Notes under the pieces: generated by a model
What the model saw: only the letters and a program-made list of their open reading frames with translations
Database searches by the model: none
Told to the model about the DNA's origin: nothing
Shown: positions 34,828 to 42,674 of the stretch, piece by piece
Position numbering within the stretch: the stretch's first letter is position 1
How the letters are laid out: each line of letters starts with the position of its first letter
Translations under genes and position numbers: made by a program
DNA from: Panacibacter ginsenosidivorans
GTDB lineage: Bacteria; Bacteroidota; Bacteroidia; Chitinophagales; Chitinophagaceae
DNA length: 64,000 nt
Reading direction: 5' to 3'
NCBI RefSeq assembly: GCF_007971225.1
Contig: NZ_CP042435.1
Location: 5,335,501 to 5,399,500, forward strand

Positions 34828-35058
34828 ATGAAAAAAATATTAACTACACTATCGGCAATCGCAATCTTTTGTGCATGTATAAAAGAAAAAGCAATACCTC
34901 CGCAACAACAGAATATAAAATCTGAAAGCAACTCAAGTCTTATTGTTACTTCAGTAAAACCGGTAACAAATACCTCTGAAGACGGAGATGATATTATGGC
35001 TTTGAAGAAGAAAGTGGCTAAAACAAAATACTCAAAGCAAAAGCCAAAAAAGAAATAG
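34828..35058 (+). CDS. Small Lys-rich lipoprotein
   Basis: The 76-residue product begins MKKILTTLSAIAIFCACIKEK, a lipoprotein signal with Cys in the ACI context. The mature part is short, polar and ends in a basic tail (KKKVAKTKYSKQKPKKK). I do not recognise a family. The 270 bp upstream of it are AT-rich with no gene; they probably hold its promoter and that of the candidate small RNA. A right repeat arm and a shared terminator follow. Confidence 0.6.
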   Translation: MKKILTTLSAIAIFCACIKEKAIPPQQQNIKSESNSSLIVTSVKPVTNTSEDGDDIMALKKKVAKTKYSKQKPKKK

Positions 35059-35125
35059 ATTTAATATTTCTATCTCATGCAGTTCACTTATTATTCGGAA
35101 GTGTTTTTGATGAAACTTATCCAAA

Positions 35126-35189
35126 GTACAAGTGTGCGACGCAAGTAAGGCCTAATACTTATTCCATTGGCTGGTCCATAAATAAAAAA
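35126..35189. repeat. Interspersed element, right arm only, CGC type (locus 18)
   Basis: The core at 35126-35145 is followed by TAAGGCCTAATACTTATTCC and GGCTGGTCCATAAATAAAAA. The outer end merges with the A-run of the next terminator. Confidence 0.88.
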
Positions 35190-35214
35190 TCCTGCAGACA
35201 AAGCAGGATTTTTT
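35184..35214. terminator. Bidirectional intrinsic terminator
   Basis: A perfect 12-bp stem (AAAAAATCCTGC / GCAGGATTTTTT) with a 7-nt loop lies 20 bases past the stop of the minus-strand E2 gene and can also end + transcripts of the small lipoprotein. Confidence 0.9.
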
Positions 35215-35233
35215 TTATGGAAATAATTTTCTT

Positions 35234-36592
35234 TTACCATGTTCTTTCCATATCCCAGGCCTCAAACTCTTTAGCCACAGCCGTTAAGAAAGAGGCACCT
35301 GCACTGCCATCAACAATTCTATGATCATAACTTAAAGAAAGATACATCATATGTCTTATTCCAATTGTGTCTCCCTGCTCTGTTTCAATAACAACGGGGC
35401 GCTTTTTTATGGCTCCGACTGCCAGAACGGCAACCTGCGGTTGATTGATGATTGGTGTTCCCATTAGGCTTCCAAATGTGCCAACATTGGTAAGTGTGAA
35501 TGTTCCACCTTGCGTATCATCGGGACGGAGTTTGTTATTCCGGGCATTATCTGCTAGCGTGTTTACCTGTTTGCTAAGACCTACAAGATTCAGGTAATCT
35601 GCATTACGAATTACAGGTACAATAAGATTACCATTTGGCAAAGCTGTGGCCATCCCAATATTGAAATCTTTTTTAAGAATTATCCTGTCTCCATCAACAG
35701 AACTGTTGATGATGGGATATTTTTTCATCACACGTACAATACAATCAATAAACATTGGTGTGAAAGTGAGTTTTGTATTTTCTCTTTTTTCAAATTCCTT
35801 TTTTGCTTTCTCTCTCCACAAAACCATATTCGTAACATCAGCCTCTGCAAAACTTGTTACATGCGGACTGATATGCTTACTGTCCACCATATGTTTAGCG
35901 ATCAGTTTGCGCATACGGTCCATTTCTATTACCTCTACATTAGCGCCGCTGTAATCTGTAGTAGTTGTTGCTGTTTCTTTTATAGCAGGTATTTCAACTT
36001 TTGGCGTTTCCTTTTTCTCATACACAACCTGCGGTGCAAATGGAATTACTTTTGGCTGAGCAGTTACAACACCACTCTTGCGGTCTTCTACATATTGCAG
36101 GATATCTTTTTTGGTTACGCGGCCTTCATTTCCTGTACCAGCAATGGTTTCAAGCTCGCCAAGGCCAATTCCTTCACTGCTTGCAATATTCAAAACAAGT
36201 GGAGAATAGAAACGATTAGCGCCACCATTACCATTGGCAGATGCTGTATGCGCAGGTGTATAAGGAACTTCGTCTGCCTCAGCCATCACAGGCTCAGGTT
36301 TCTTTTCAATTGGTGAAGGAGCCGGTACATTTGCCGCCGAAGATGCTGCAACTTCTGTTTCAACGCGTGCAATAGCTACGCCCACAGGCACCACGTCATT
36401 TACATTAAATAAAATTTCAGTAATAGTTCCGGCAGCGGTAGAAGGCACTTCGCTGTCAACTTTATCCGTAGCAATTTCAAGCACGGTTTCATCCATCTTT
36501 ACTGCATCACCGGTTTTTTTGTGCCACTTCAAAATAGTAGCCTCCATTATGCTTTCACCTAGTTTTGGCATTATAAGATCAACAGTAGCCAT
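35234..36592 (-). CDS. 2-oxo acid dehydrogenase E2 (dihydrolipoyllysine acyltransferase)
   Basis: The 452-residue protein has one N-terminal lipoyl domain (residues 1-80, lipoylated Lys44 in IATDKVDSE), a Pro/Ala linker, an E3/E1-binding domain near residues 130-170 (YSPLVLNIASSEGIG and GRVTKKDIL) and the C-terminal catalytic domain with SYDHRIVDGSAG. It transfers acyl groups from E1 to CoA in a pyruvate, 2-oxoglutarate or branched-chain complex. A single lipoyl domain and the sequence style point to the branched-chain or succinyl type, but E1 and E3 genes are not adjacent, so the exact complex is unsettled. It stands alone, with a left repeat arm upstream. Confidence 0.92.
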   Translation of the reverse strand: MATVDLIMPKLGESIMEATILKWHKKTGDAVKMDETVLEIATDKVDSEVPSTAAGTITEILFNVNDVVPVGVAIARVETEVAASSAANVPAPSPIEKKPEPVMAEADEVPYTPAHTASANGNGGANRFYSPLVLNIASSEGIGLGELETIAGTGNEGRVTKKDILQYVEDRKSGVVTAQPKVIPFAPQVVYEKKETPKVEIPAIKETATTTTDYSGANVEVIEMDRMRKLIAKHMVDSKHISPHVTSFAEADVTNMVLWREKAKKEFEKRENTKLTFTPMFIDCIVRVMKKYPIINSSVDGDRIILKKDFNIGMATALPNGNLIVPVIRNADYLNLVGLSKQVNTLADNARNNKLRPDDTQGGTFTLTNVGTFGSLMGTPIINQPQVAVLAVGAIKKRPVVIETEQGDTIGIRHMMYLSLSYDHRIVDGSAGASFLTAVAKEFEAWDMERTW

Positions 36593-36617
36593 AATAATTA
36601 AAAAATTTCAGGTTAAT

Positions 36618-36677
36618 GATTTTTATGAACCCGGCTGCATTGCTCAACTCATCGTCCCTTGCGTCGCACTCTTGTGC
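36618..36677. repeat. Interspersed element, left arm only (locus 19)
   Basis: The arm begins GATTTTTATGAACCCGGCTGC and ends with the CGC-type core at 36658-36677, which closes TTGTGC rather than TTGTAC. It lies in the 5' region of the E2 gene, the reverse of the usual 3'-end placement. Confidence 0.87.
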
Positions 36678-36804
36678 TGTATAACAATTTGCAACAATAC
36701 ACACAAATTATATAACAAACCAGGTAATAAAGAACAGTTTACGCACATTTTATTTGAGAGGCAGCGCAATCATTTCATCCGGGGTCAAAGGTAATGATTC
36801 GGAT

Positions 36805-38064
36805 TTAACTGGTTTTAAGAATGAAAATGCGCAAAAGGTTCAACGCATTTATTGATGTTAATTCAATATTTCTCTTTCGGTCAAAACGAAACCACAGTTT
36901 TTTTGTTTCGATCCTTTGGTTATTTCCAACAGCTATCCAAACTGTTCCTACGGGTTTTTCTTCGCTGCCACCATCTGGTCCCATAATGCCTGAAACAGCA
37001 ATGGCATAATCTGTTTGCATAAGTTGTAAGACACCTTGCGCCATTTCTATCACCGTTTCTTCGCTTACTGCGCCAAACGTTTGCAATGTTTCTTTTTTAA
37101 CATGCAGAATATTTTCTTTTATACGATTATCATAGCTTACAATACTTCCATAAAAATAATTTGATGAACCCGGAACAGAAGTGATAAGATGCGAAATATA
37201 ACCGCCGGTACAGCTTTCAGCAGTTGTTGCAGTTTTGCCTGCGGCCTTCAACATTCTGCCGACTACTTCATGCATAGGAATATCTTCATCAACAACGAGA
37301 TAGTCTTTTACCTGTTCTTTTAATAAAGCAAATTGCCTGTCAAGTTCATGCTCAACCAAATCTATTTCGCCTGAACCCGTTAAACGCAAACGAACCATTC
37401 CATAGTTCGGTAGGTATGCCAGTTTAATAAAACCTGGTAATGCTTCTTCCCAGTTCTGAATCATTTCTGCCAGCATAGATTCTCCCTGCCCTGCAGTTAG
37501 TAAAGTTCTGTGCCCGATATGTGGCATTTCATATCGCTGTTTTATCAAACCAAAAACATGATCTTTCATAATGCCTTGCATCTCATGTGGCACACCGGGC
37601 ATACTGATAAATATTTTACCATCTTTTTCAAAAAGCATCCCTGGTGCTGTTCCTCTTTCATTTTTTAAAACAGTGCATACATCAGGAACTTCAGCTTGCT
37701 TGCGGTTACGGTCAAGTAAAGGCATTAGTCTTTTAAAAACATGCTCGAATAAATAAGTTACATGATCAAGGGTTGGTTGATGCATGATAAGTTTGCCGCC
37801 AAAATATTCACAGAGTAAGGGCTTTGTAATATCATCTGCAGTTGGTCCGAGTCCGCCTGTTATTAAAATAATATCTGACCGTTTTGATTCTTCATCCAAA
37901 GCATTCCAGATGTCATCTCTTACATCACCAACTGCAACACGATGCTGAACCCAAACACCGATATTATTTAGCTGTTGAGACATCCATGCGCTGTTGGTAT
38001 CAACCACTTGTCCGATCAATAATTCATCGCCAATTGTAATAATAGAAGCCGTAACTTTTTGCAT
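36805..38064 (-). CDS. cinA: CinA-family protein (NMN deamidase / damage-inducible)
   Basis: The 419-residue protein has the N-terminal MoCF-like domain (IITIGDELLIGQVVDTNS and LITGGLGPTADDITK) and the C-terminal CinA deamidase domain (TTAESCTGGYISHLITSVPGSS and AVSGIMGPDGGSEEKPVGTVW). The C domain hydrolyses nicotinamide mononucleotide to nicotinate mononucleotide in the NAD salvage route; the N domain acts on ADP-ribose in some members. Length is normal for the two-domain form. It is divergent from the PBP4 gene with a right repeat arm in the shared gap. Confidence 0.94.
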   Translation of the reverse strand: MQKVTASIITIGDELLIGQVVDTNSAWMSQQLNNIGVWVQHRVAVGDVRDDIWNALDEESKRSDIILITGGLGPTADDITKPLLCEYFGGKLIMHQPTLDHVTYLFEHVFKRLMPLLDRNRKQAEVPDVCTVLKNERGTAPGMLFEKDGKIFISMPGVPHEMQGIMKDHVFGLIKQRYEMPHIGHRTLLTAGQGESMLAEMIQNWEEALPGFIKLAYLPNYGMVRLRLTGSGEIDLVEHELDRQFALLKEQVKDYLVVDEDIPMHEVVGRMLKAAGKTATTAESCTGGYISHLITSVPGSSNYFYGSIVSYDNRIKENILHVKKETLQTFGAVSEETVIEMAQGVLQLMQTDYAIAVSGIMGPDGGSEEKPVGTVWIAVGNNQRIETKKLWFRFDRKRNIELTSINALNLLRIFILKTS

Positions 38065-38146
38065 AATCTAACATTTGTACTTTCTTACATTCAATAGTTA
38101 TTGTTAACATGCATTATGTTTTCTTTTGTTGAATAAAGTATCAAAC

Positions 38147-38206
38147 CGTACAAGTGAGTGACACAACGATGTTCAATGCTTATTCAACAGCCGGTAACAA
38201 AACCTT
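38147..38206. repeat. Interspersed element, right arm only, CAC type (locus 20)
   Basis: The core at 38148-38167 is followed by GATGTTCAATGCTTATTCAA and CAGCCGGTAACAAAACC. It lies between divergent genes, about 30 bases before the PBP4 start. Confidence 0.88.
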
Positions 38207-38235
38207 TAAACAAATCTTATTTTAGCGCAAGGTAA

Positions 38236-39651
38236 ATGATGAACATGAAAACATACAGCATCTCAATAGTTTTAGTTTTTTTTTCGGTTTGTTGTAATGC
38301 ACAAACTATTACACAGAAAATTGAAAAGGTAGTGAAACTTTTGCAGCAGGATACGCAAATGAAACATGCTATAATGAGTTTGTATGTGGTAGAAACAAAA
38401 ACAGGAAAACCTGTGTATGCACTGAATGAGCAGGTTGGTCTTGCACCTGCAAGCACACAAAAATTATTTACAAGTGTTGCTGCATTTGAATTGCTTGGGA
38501 AGGATTTCAGGTATAAAACAGAAGTGGGTTATGACAGCATAATAGAGAATGGAGCGCTAAAAGGAAATTTATATATTACGGGTTATGGCGATCCTACATT
38601 AGGAAGCTGGCGTTATGCGCAGACGAAAAGAGATTCTGTATTAAATAAAATTTTGATTGCATTAAACAAAGCAGGCATAAAAAAAATTGATGGCGACGTT
38701 ATAATGGATGACTCAAAATTTAGTTACCAGCCTTTACCCGGTGGCTGGATATGGGATGATATTGGTAATTATTATGGTGCCGGAACATGGGCAATTAACT
38801 GGAACGAAAATCAATATGATCTTTTGTTAAAACCAGGTAATAAAGCAGGTGATGATGTAACGATAATTGGAACGCAACCTTTGCTTGCAGATATAAGTAT
38901 GAGTAATTTATTAAAAAGTGGCAAGCCTGGAAGTGGTGATAACGGATATATTTATATGGCACCTTACTCTACCGAAGGTTTTGTATCAGGGTCTGTTCCT
39001 GCAGGCGAAAAGAGTTTTACTTTGTCGGGTGCATTATCATATCCTGCTTTGCAGTTTGGCAAAGAGCTATTGTCATTTCTTACGACTCAAAAAATAAACA
39101 CAACCAGTCATGTAAAGACATCCCATGATTTTGCAATAAATAATATGACTGTTTACGCTAAGCAATTAACTACTTTATATTCTCCTGCATTAGATTCTAT
39201 TACTTATTGGTTCTTGCAAAAAAGTATAAATCTATACGGGGAAGCATTGATCAAAACAATGGCGTATCAAAATAATAGTATTGCATCAACTGATAAAGGA
39301 GTTGAATTACTTAAAGATTTCTGGAGCAAAAATGGTATAGAAAAATCAGCTCTCAATATTGTTGATGGCAGTGGGCTCTCTCCTCAAAACCGTGTTACTA
39401 CCAAAGCTTTGGTAACTGCATTGCAATATGCAAAAGATAAGAATTGGTACAGTAGTTTTTATAATGCGTTACCTATGTATAATGGCATGCACATGAAGAG
39501 TGGTACTATTGGTGGTGCAAAAGCTTATGCAGGTTATCATACTTCTAAAAGTGGGGTTGGGTATACATTTGCTATTATGATTAATAACTTTGATGAGGCA
39601 GGTGGCAATATAGTTCCCAAAATGTATAAAGTGCTTGATGAATTAAAATGA
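38236..39651 (+). CDS. dacB: D-alanyl-D-alanine carboxypeptidase/endopeptidase (PBP4 type)
   Basis: The 471-residue product has a signal peptide (ending CCNAQ) and the three penicillin-binding motifs of peptidase family S13: SxxK in LAPASTQKLFTS (Ser73), SxN-type region in VDGSGLSPQNRVT, and KSG in HMKSGTIGGAKAYAGY. It trims or cleaves peptidoglycan crosslinks in the periplasm. ATGs at 38236, 38239 and 38245 are all possible; the first is used. Its TGA abuts the TCA (stop) of the next, convergent gene with no spacer, forming TGATCA. Confidence 0.93.
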   Translation: MMNMKTYSISIVLVFFSVCCNAQTITQKIEKVVKLLQQDTQMKHAIMSLYVVETKTGKPVYALNEQVGLAPASTQKLFTSVAAFELLGKDFRYKTEVGYDSIIENGALKGNLYITGYGDPTLGSWRYAQTKRDSVLNKILIALNKAGIKKIDGDVIMDDSKFSYQPLPGGWIWDDIGNYYGAGTWAINWNENQYDLLLKPGNKAGDDVTIIGTQPLLADISMSNLLKSGKPGSGDNGYIYMAPYSTEGFVSGSVPAGEKSFTLSGALSYPALQFGKELLSFLTTQKINTTSHVKTSHDFAINNMTVYAKQLTTLYSPALDSITYWFLQKSINLYGEALIKTMAYQNNSIASTDKGVELLKDFWSKNGIEKSALNIVDGSGLSPQNRVTTKALVTALQYAKDKNWYSSFYNALPMYNGMHMKSGTIGGAKAYAGYHTSKSGVGYTFAIMINNFDEAGGNIVPKMYKVLDELK

Positions 39652-40062
39652 TCATTGAAAATAAGGCAATAACTTTTCTTTCAATGCTTCAGGAATATTA
39701 GTTTTACTTCGGTCTGAAGCATTTAAGAAATAAAGTTTTACAGTGCCGGCACAAAGTAATTTCCCCTGTTCATTAAATACTTCCTGGAAGAATTCTATGC
39801 GATGATCTGTTGGTATTTCTCTTAATGTTGTTTTCACAGTCAAAAGATCATCATATGTTGCAGGGCGCAAATAACGCACATGCATTTCAACAACGGGCAT
39901 TATAACACCGGAGTGCTCCATGTCTTTATAAGTATAACCTAATTGGCGGATACTTTCTACCCTGCCTACTTCAAAATATTGTGCATAGTTACCATAGTAG
40001 ACAACATTCATCTGGTCTGTCTCCGCATAGCGTACACGCATTTGTGTTATTGATTCGTACAT
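39652..40062 (-). CDS. YbgC-type acyl-CoA thioesterase
   Basis: The 136-residue hotdog-fold protein shows RVRYAETDQMNVVYYGNYAQYFEVGR, the YbgC/FadM-type signature with the catalytic Asp in ETDQ. It hydrolyses acyl-CoA thioesters in the cytosol; in proteobacteria YbgC is tied to the Tol-Pal operon, but no Tol gene lies here. Length is typical. It is convergent with and directly abuts the PBP4 gene, so neither gene has room for its own terminator and the 3' ends of their mRNAs must overlap. Confidence 0.9.
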   Translation of the reverse strand: MYESITQMRVRYAETDQMNVVYYGNYAQYFEVGRVESIRQLGYTYKDMEHSGVIMPVVEMHVRYLRPATYDDLLTVKTTLREIPTDHRIEFFQEVFNEQGKLLCAGTVKLYFLNASDRSKTNIPEALKEKLLPYFQ

Positions 40063-40159
40063 AACTTTATTTGTAGTTTAAAGATGGCATGCAAAATGCA
40101 TTAACTTCCCTAAACAATTTTATAATTTTTTTGTTTTACGCCTTTAATATTATACAGTC

Positions 40160-40843
40160 ATGCAAACCAAAAGGAATAAAATATTTACAAGAGCGCGATT
40201 AATGGTACTCTCTCTATTTATTATTTTAAGTGCCTGTGCTTATTCTTCAAAGTCAACAAAAAGAATTTTGCAGGAATCGCAGGAAGCGAAATATGATATT
40301 ATCGTTGTTCCGGGTGTGCCTTTTGATACGGCCGAAGGTAAGTGGAGCAGAACAATGAAAGCAAGAGTTTACTGGTCAAAATACCTTTATGATAAAGGCA
40401 TTACTAAAAATGTTATGTATTCAGGCTCGTCCGTTTATACACCTTATTACGAAGGAGAAATAATGGCGATGTATGCTGAAGCTATTGGTATTCCCAAAGA
40501 GCATATTTACACTGAAACAAAAGCAGAGCACAGCACGGAGAATATTTATTACTCGTATCAGAAAGCAAGGAAGCTTGGATTTAAAAGAATTGCATTAGCA
40601 TCTGATCCTTTTCAAACAAAGATGCTTACACAATTCACTGCTACCAAAGTGAGTCCGGATGTGGCATTTCTTCCCATCGTTTTTGATACATTAAAAGCAA
40701 TGGAACCACAAATGACAGATCCGCCAATTGATTACCAGAAAGCATATAACAAAGATTTTGTTGCGCTTACAAAGCGTGAAAGTTTTTGGGAAAGGTTACA
40801 GGGTACTATGGGAACTAAGCTTGATACATTAGCGTATAAATAA
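40160..40843 (+). CDS. YdcF/SanA family lipoprotein (DUF218)
   Basis: The 227-residue product has an N-terminal signal with a lipobox-like LSACAYSS. The DUF218 domain shows IIVVPGVPFD, GSSVYTPYYEGEIMAMYAEAIGIP, ETKAEHSTENIYYSYQKARKLGF and ALASDPFQTKM, where the E-x-x-ST-x-E-N pattern is typical. Relatives (SanA, ElyC, YdcF) affect envelope integrity and polysaccharide carrier handling. The product is probably tethered to a membrane facing the periplasm. It is followed by a terminator at 40872. Confidence 0.88.
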   Translation: MQTKRNKIFTRARLMVLSLFIILSACAYSSKSTKRILQESQEAKYDIIVVPGVPFDTAEGKWSRTMKARVYWSKYLYDKGITKNVMYSGSSVYTPYYEGEIMAMYAEAIGIPKEHIYTETKAEHSTENIYYSYQKARKLGFKRIALASDPFQTKMLTQFTATKVSPDVAFLPIVFDTLKAMEPQMTDPPIDYQKAYNKDFVALTKRESFWERLQGTMGTKLDTLAYK

Positions 40844-40871
40844 TAAACAGCAATCATTATTCTTATAAGAA

Positions 40872-40905
40872 ATATCCTGCAATAAAATACTGCAGGATAT
40901 TTTTA
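40872..40905 (+). terminator. Intrinsic terminator after the YdcF-like gene
   Basis: The 10-bp stem ATATCCTGCA / TGCAGGATAT with a 9-nt loop is followed by TTTTATTTAT, 28 bases past the stop codon. Confidence 0.85.
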
Positions 40906-40926
40906 TTTATTCAATATTGTTATAAA

Positions 40927-40984
40927 CGTAAAAGTGAGTGACACAACGATGGTCAATAGCATTTCAATTGCCTGTTACAAAAAA
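40927..40984. repeat. Interspersed element, right arm only, CAC type (locus 21)
   Basis: The core at 40928-40947 (GTAAAAGTGAGTGACACAAC) is followed by GATGGTCAATAGCATTTC and CCTGTTACAAAAAATC. The outer end touches the stop codon of the minus-strand GIN-domain gene. Confidence 0.88.
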
Positions 40985-40986
40985 TC

Positions 40987-41709
40987 TTATTCTATTTTGC
41001 TGATCTTGCCACTGCCTGCTATGTCCTGCGATACACTTGCATTGCCTTTATAAAAAACATCTCCACTGCCTGCAATATGCACTTCTAATTTATTTTCTGC
41101 ATACACATGCGTATTGCCACTGCCCGCAATATGTATCTCTACATTTTCACTCATCAGGTTTTCTGCGTTGTAATCTCCCATGCCGGCGATCTCAATTTTT
41201 GAATCTCTTGATTCTCCGGCCAGCGTAATATTTCCGGTGCCTGCAATATGCGATTCAATTTCCGGGCTGTTTACATTCAGATCAACATTTCCAGTACCTG
41301 CAACAGAAATTTTTAAATGATCGCGACCGGTAAATTTACCTTCACCTTTTACATTACCGCTTCCCGCCACTTCAAGCTCTTCGAGTTCCTTTGTTGTTAC
41401 AGTTATTTTTATATGATCATCAGAACGAAGATTGTAATTATCTCTTGCCTTTATAACAAGCGCACCATCCCTGTTTTCTGTAACAATGTATTGCATCAGA
41501 TTTTCATCGGCTTCAACTTTTACTGCAGTTGAATTTCCCTGCACAATCACAATATCAAAACTACCGTAAGATTTTATTTTGTTGGTGCTGCCAACATTTC
41601 GGTCTTCACTTGTCATGTTGCCATTACCATTAATGGTTTTATTAAACATGTTATCACAGGAACCCAGTGTTAATGCTATTAATGGAATTGCGAAATATAA
41701 TTTTCTCAT
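40987..41709 (-). CDS. Head-GIN domain lipoprotein (DUF2807)
   Basis: The 240-residue product starts MRKLYFAIPLIAL with lipobox LGSCDN. An upstream ATG at 41781 would place 24 non-signal residues in front and is rejected. The mature protein is a right-handed beta-helix-like repeat of the DUF2807 family: GSFDIVIVQGNSTAVKVEAD, then repeated turns VAGSGNVKGEG, VAGTGNVDLNV, IAGTGNITLAG, IAGMGDYNAEN, IAGSGNTHVYA and IAGSGDVFYKG. Bacteroidota often have several such proteins; they are thought to be surface or periplasmic, with no known activity. Confidence 0.92.
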   Translation of the reverse strand: MRKLYFAIPLIALTLGSCDNMFNKTINGNGNMTSEDRNVGSTNKIKSYGSFDIVIVQGNSTAVKVEADENLMQYIVTENRDGALVIKARDNYNLRSDDHIKITVTTKELEELEVAGSGNVKGEGKFTGRDHLKISVAGTGNVDLNVNSPEIESHIAGTGNITLAGESRDSKIEIAGMGDYNAENLMSENVEIHIAGSGNTHVYAENKLEVHIAGSGDVFYKGNASVSQDIAGSGKISKIE

Positions 41710-41804
41710 GTTGTTTGTTTTATAGTGGAAAGTTAAAAAATCTTTACAGACAGCATGTTGAGAAGTTCCATAAACGGGCAAAATCAGTTGTAGCGGGTTA
41801 ATTT

Positions 41805-42027
41805 ATTTTTATGAGCCGGACTTTTTAATCAGGCATTGAGCTTTCGTTGCGTCGCACTCTTGTACTAGTGAAGCAGCTATGAGCTGATAGCTGCGAGCTT
41901 TGAGCTCTTATGTTTTGCTCAGAGCTCATAGCTCAAGGCTCAAAGCTTGTTTTTAATTTTTCCGAACGTATAAGTGAGTGACACAACAGGCGATGCTATG
42001 AAATACCGAGGCTTGTAACAAAAATAA
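41805..42027. repeat. Interspersed inverted-repeat element, two arms, with GAGCT-rich spacer (locus 22)
   Basis: The left arm starts TTTTTATGAGCCGGACT and has its CGC-type core at 41846-41865. The right arm has a CAC-type core at 41968-41987 and ends CTTGTAACAAAAATAATT at the DoxX stop codon. The spacer (41866-41948) is filled with tandem variants of GAGCTATGAGCT in both orientations and can fold back on itself, for example GAGCTTTGAGCTC with GCTCAAAGCTT. Confidence 0.9.
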
Positions 42028-42438
42028 TTATCCTCTCATCATGCCATCGATACTGATTCTTCCGGGGCCTACAAAAAGAATTGCAATGAACACTGTTGCA
42101 TATAGAACGGCTAATTCTGAATTGATAAATGGCTTGCCTGCATTTACTGAAAAAATAACTACCATCATAACGATGACAAGTGGAATTACAGCAAATCTTG
42201 TAAATAAACCAAGTATAAGGAACATACTGCAAAACAACTCTGCAAAAAGTACCAGCACTAAAGAGAAGCGTGAACCTATGCCTAAAAAATTATAGAATTT
42301 ATACTGCAAAGAAGAGAATTCCATAAGATGTGGAATACCATGTTTCATGATCATTAGAATGCCAAAAGAAAGCCTGGCTAATAAGATAGCGAAATTAAAT
42401 GCACCAGCGCTGTATTGCGTAGAAAGTAGTTTTTTCAT
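42028..42438 (-). CDS. DoxX-family membrane protein
   Basis: The 136-residue protein has four hydrophobic helices with the DoxX pattern: LLARLSFGILMIMKHGIPHL, then SLVLVLFAELFCSMFLILGLFTRFAVIPLVIVMMV. DoxX proteins are small inner-membrane proteins; some link to thiol or quinone redox chemistry, but most are uncharacterised. The gene is divergent from the large TPR gene, with about 235 bp between starts. That gap is AT-rich and probably carries both promoters; I see no other feature in it. Confidence 0.88.
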   Translation of the reverse strand: MKKLLSTQYSAGAFNFAILLARLSFGILMIMKHGIPHLMEFSSLQYKFYNFLGIGSRFSLVLVLFAELFCSMFLILGLFTRFAVIPLVIVMMVVIFSVNAGKPFINSELAVLYATVFIAILFVGPGRISIDGMMRG

Positions 42439-42674
42439 AAAAGGATGTATTGAATAATATGTGATTAAATATAACGGGCAATATAAATCTGCATTGTTAA
42501 AGAAGCGTAGCTATACCCACTATGTTAGCAAAAAAAAAAGTTTGAGAGACTTTATCCACAAATACTGGAACGCTGTTTGCTTTGGTAGGTCAGTTGTTAC
42601 CTTTAAACTGTTTTTGCGTTTTATTAAGAAAGGAATTAAAATATTTGATAAAATTATCCCGTTCACACAATCGT

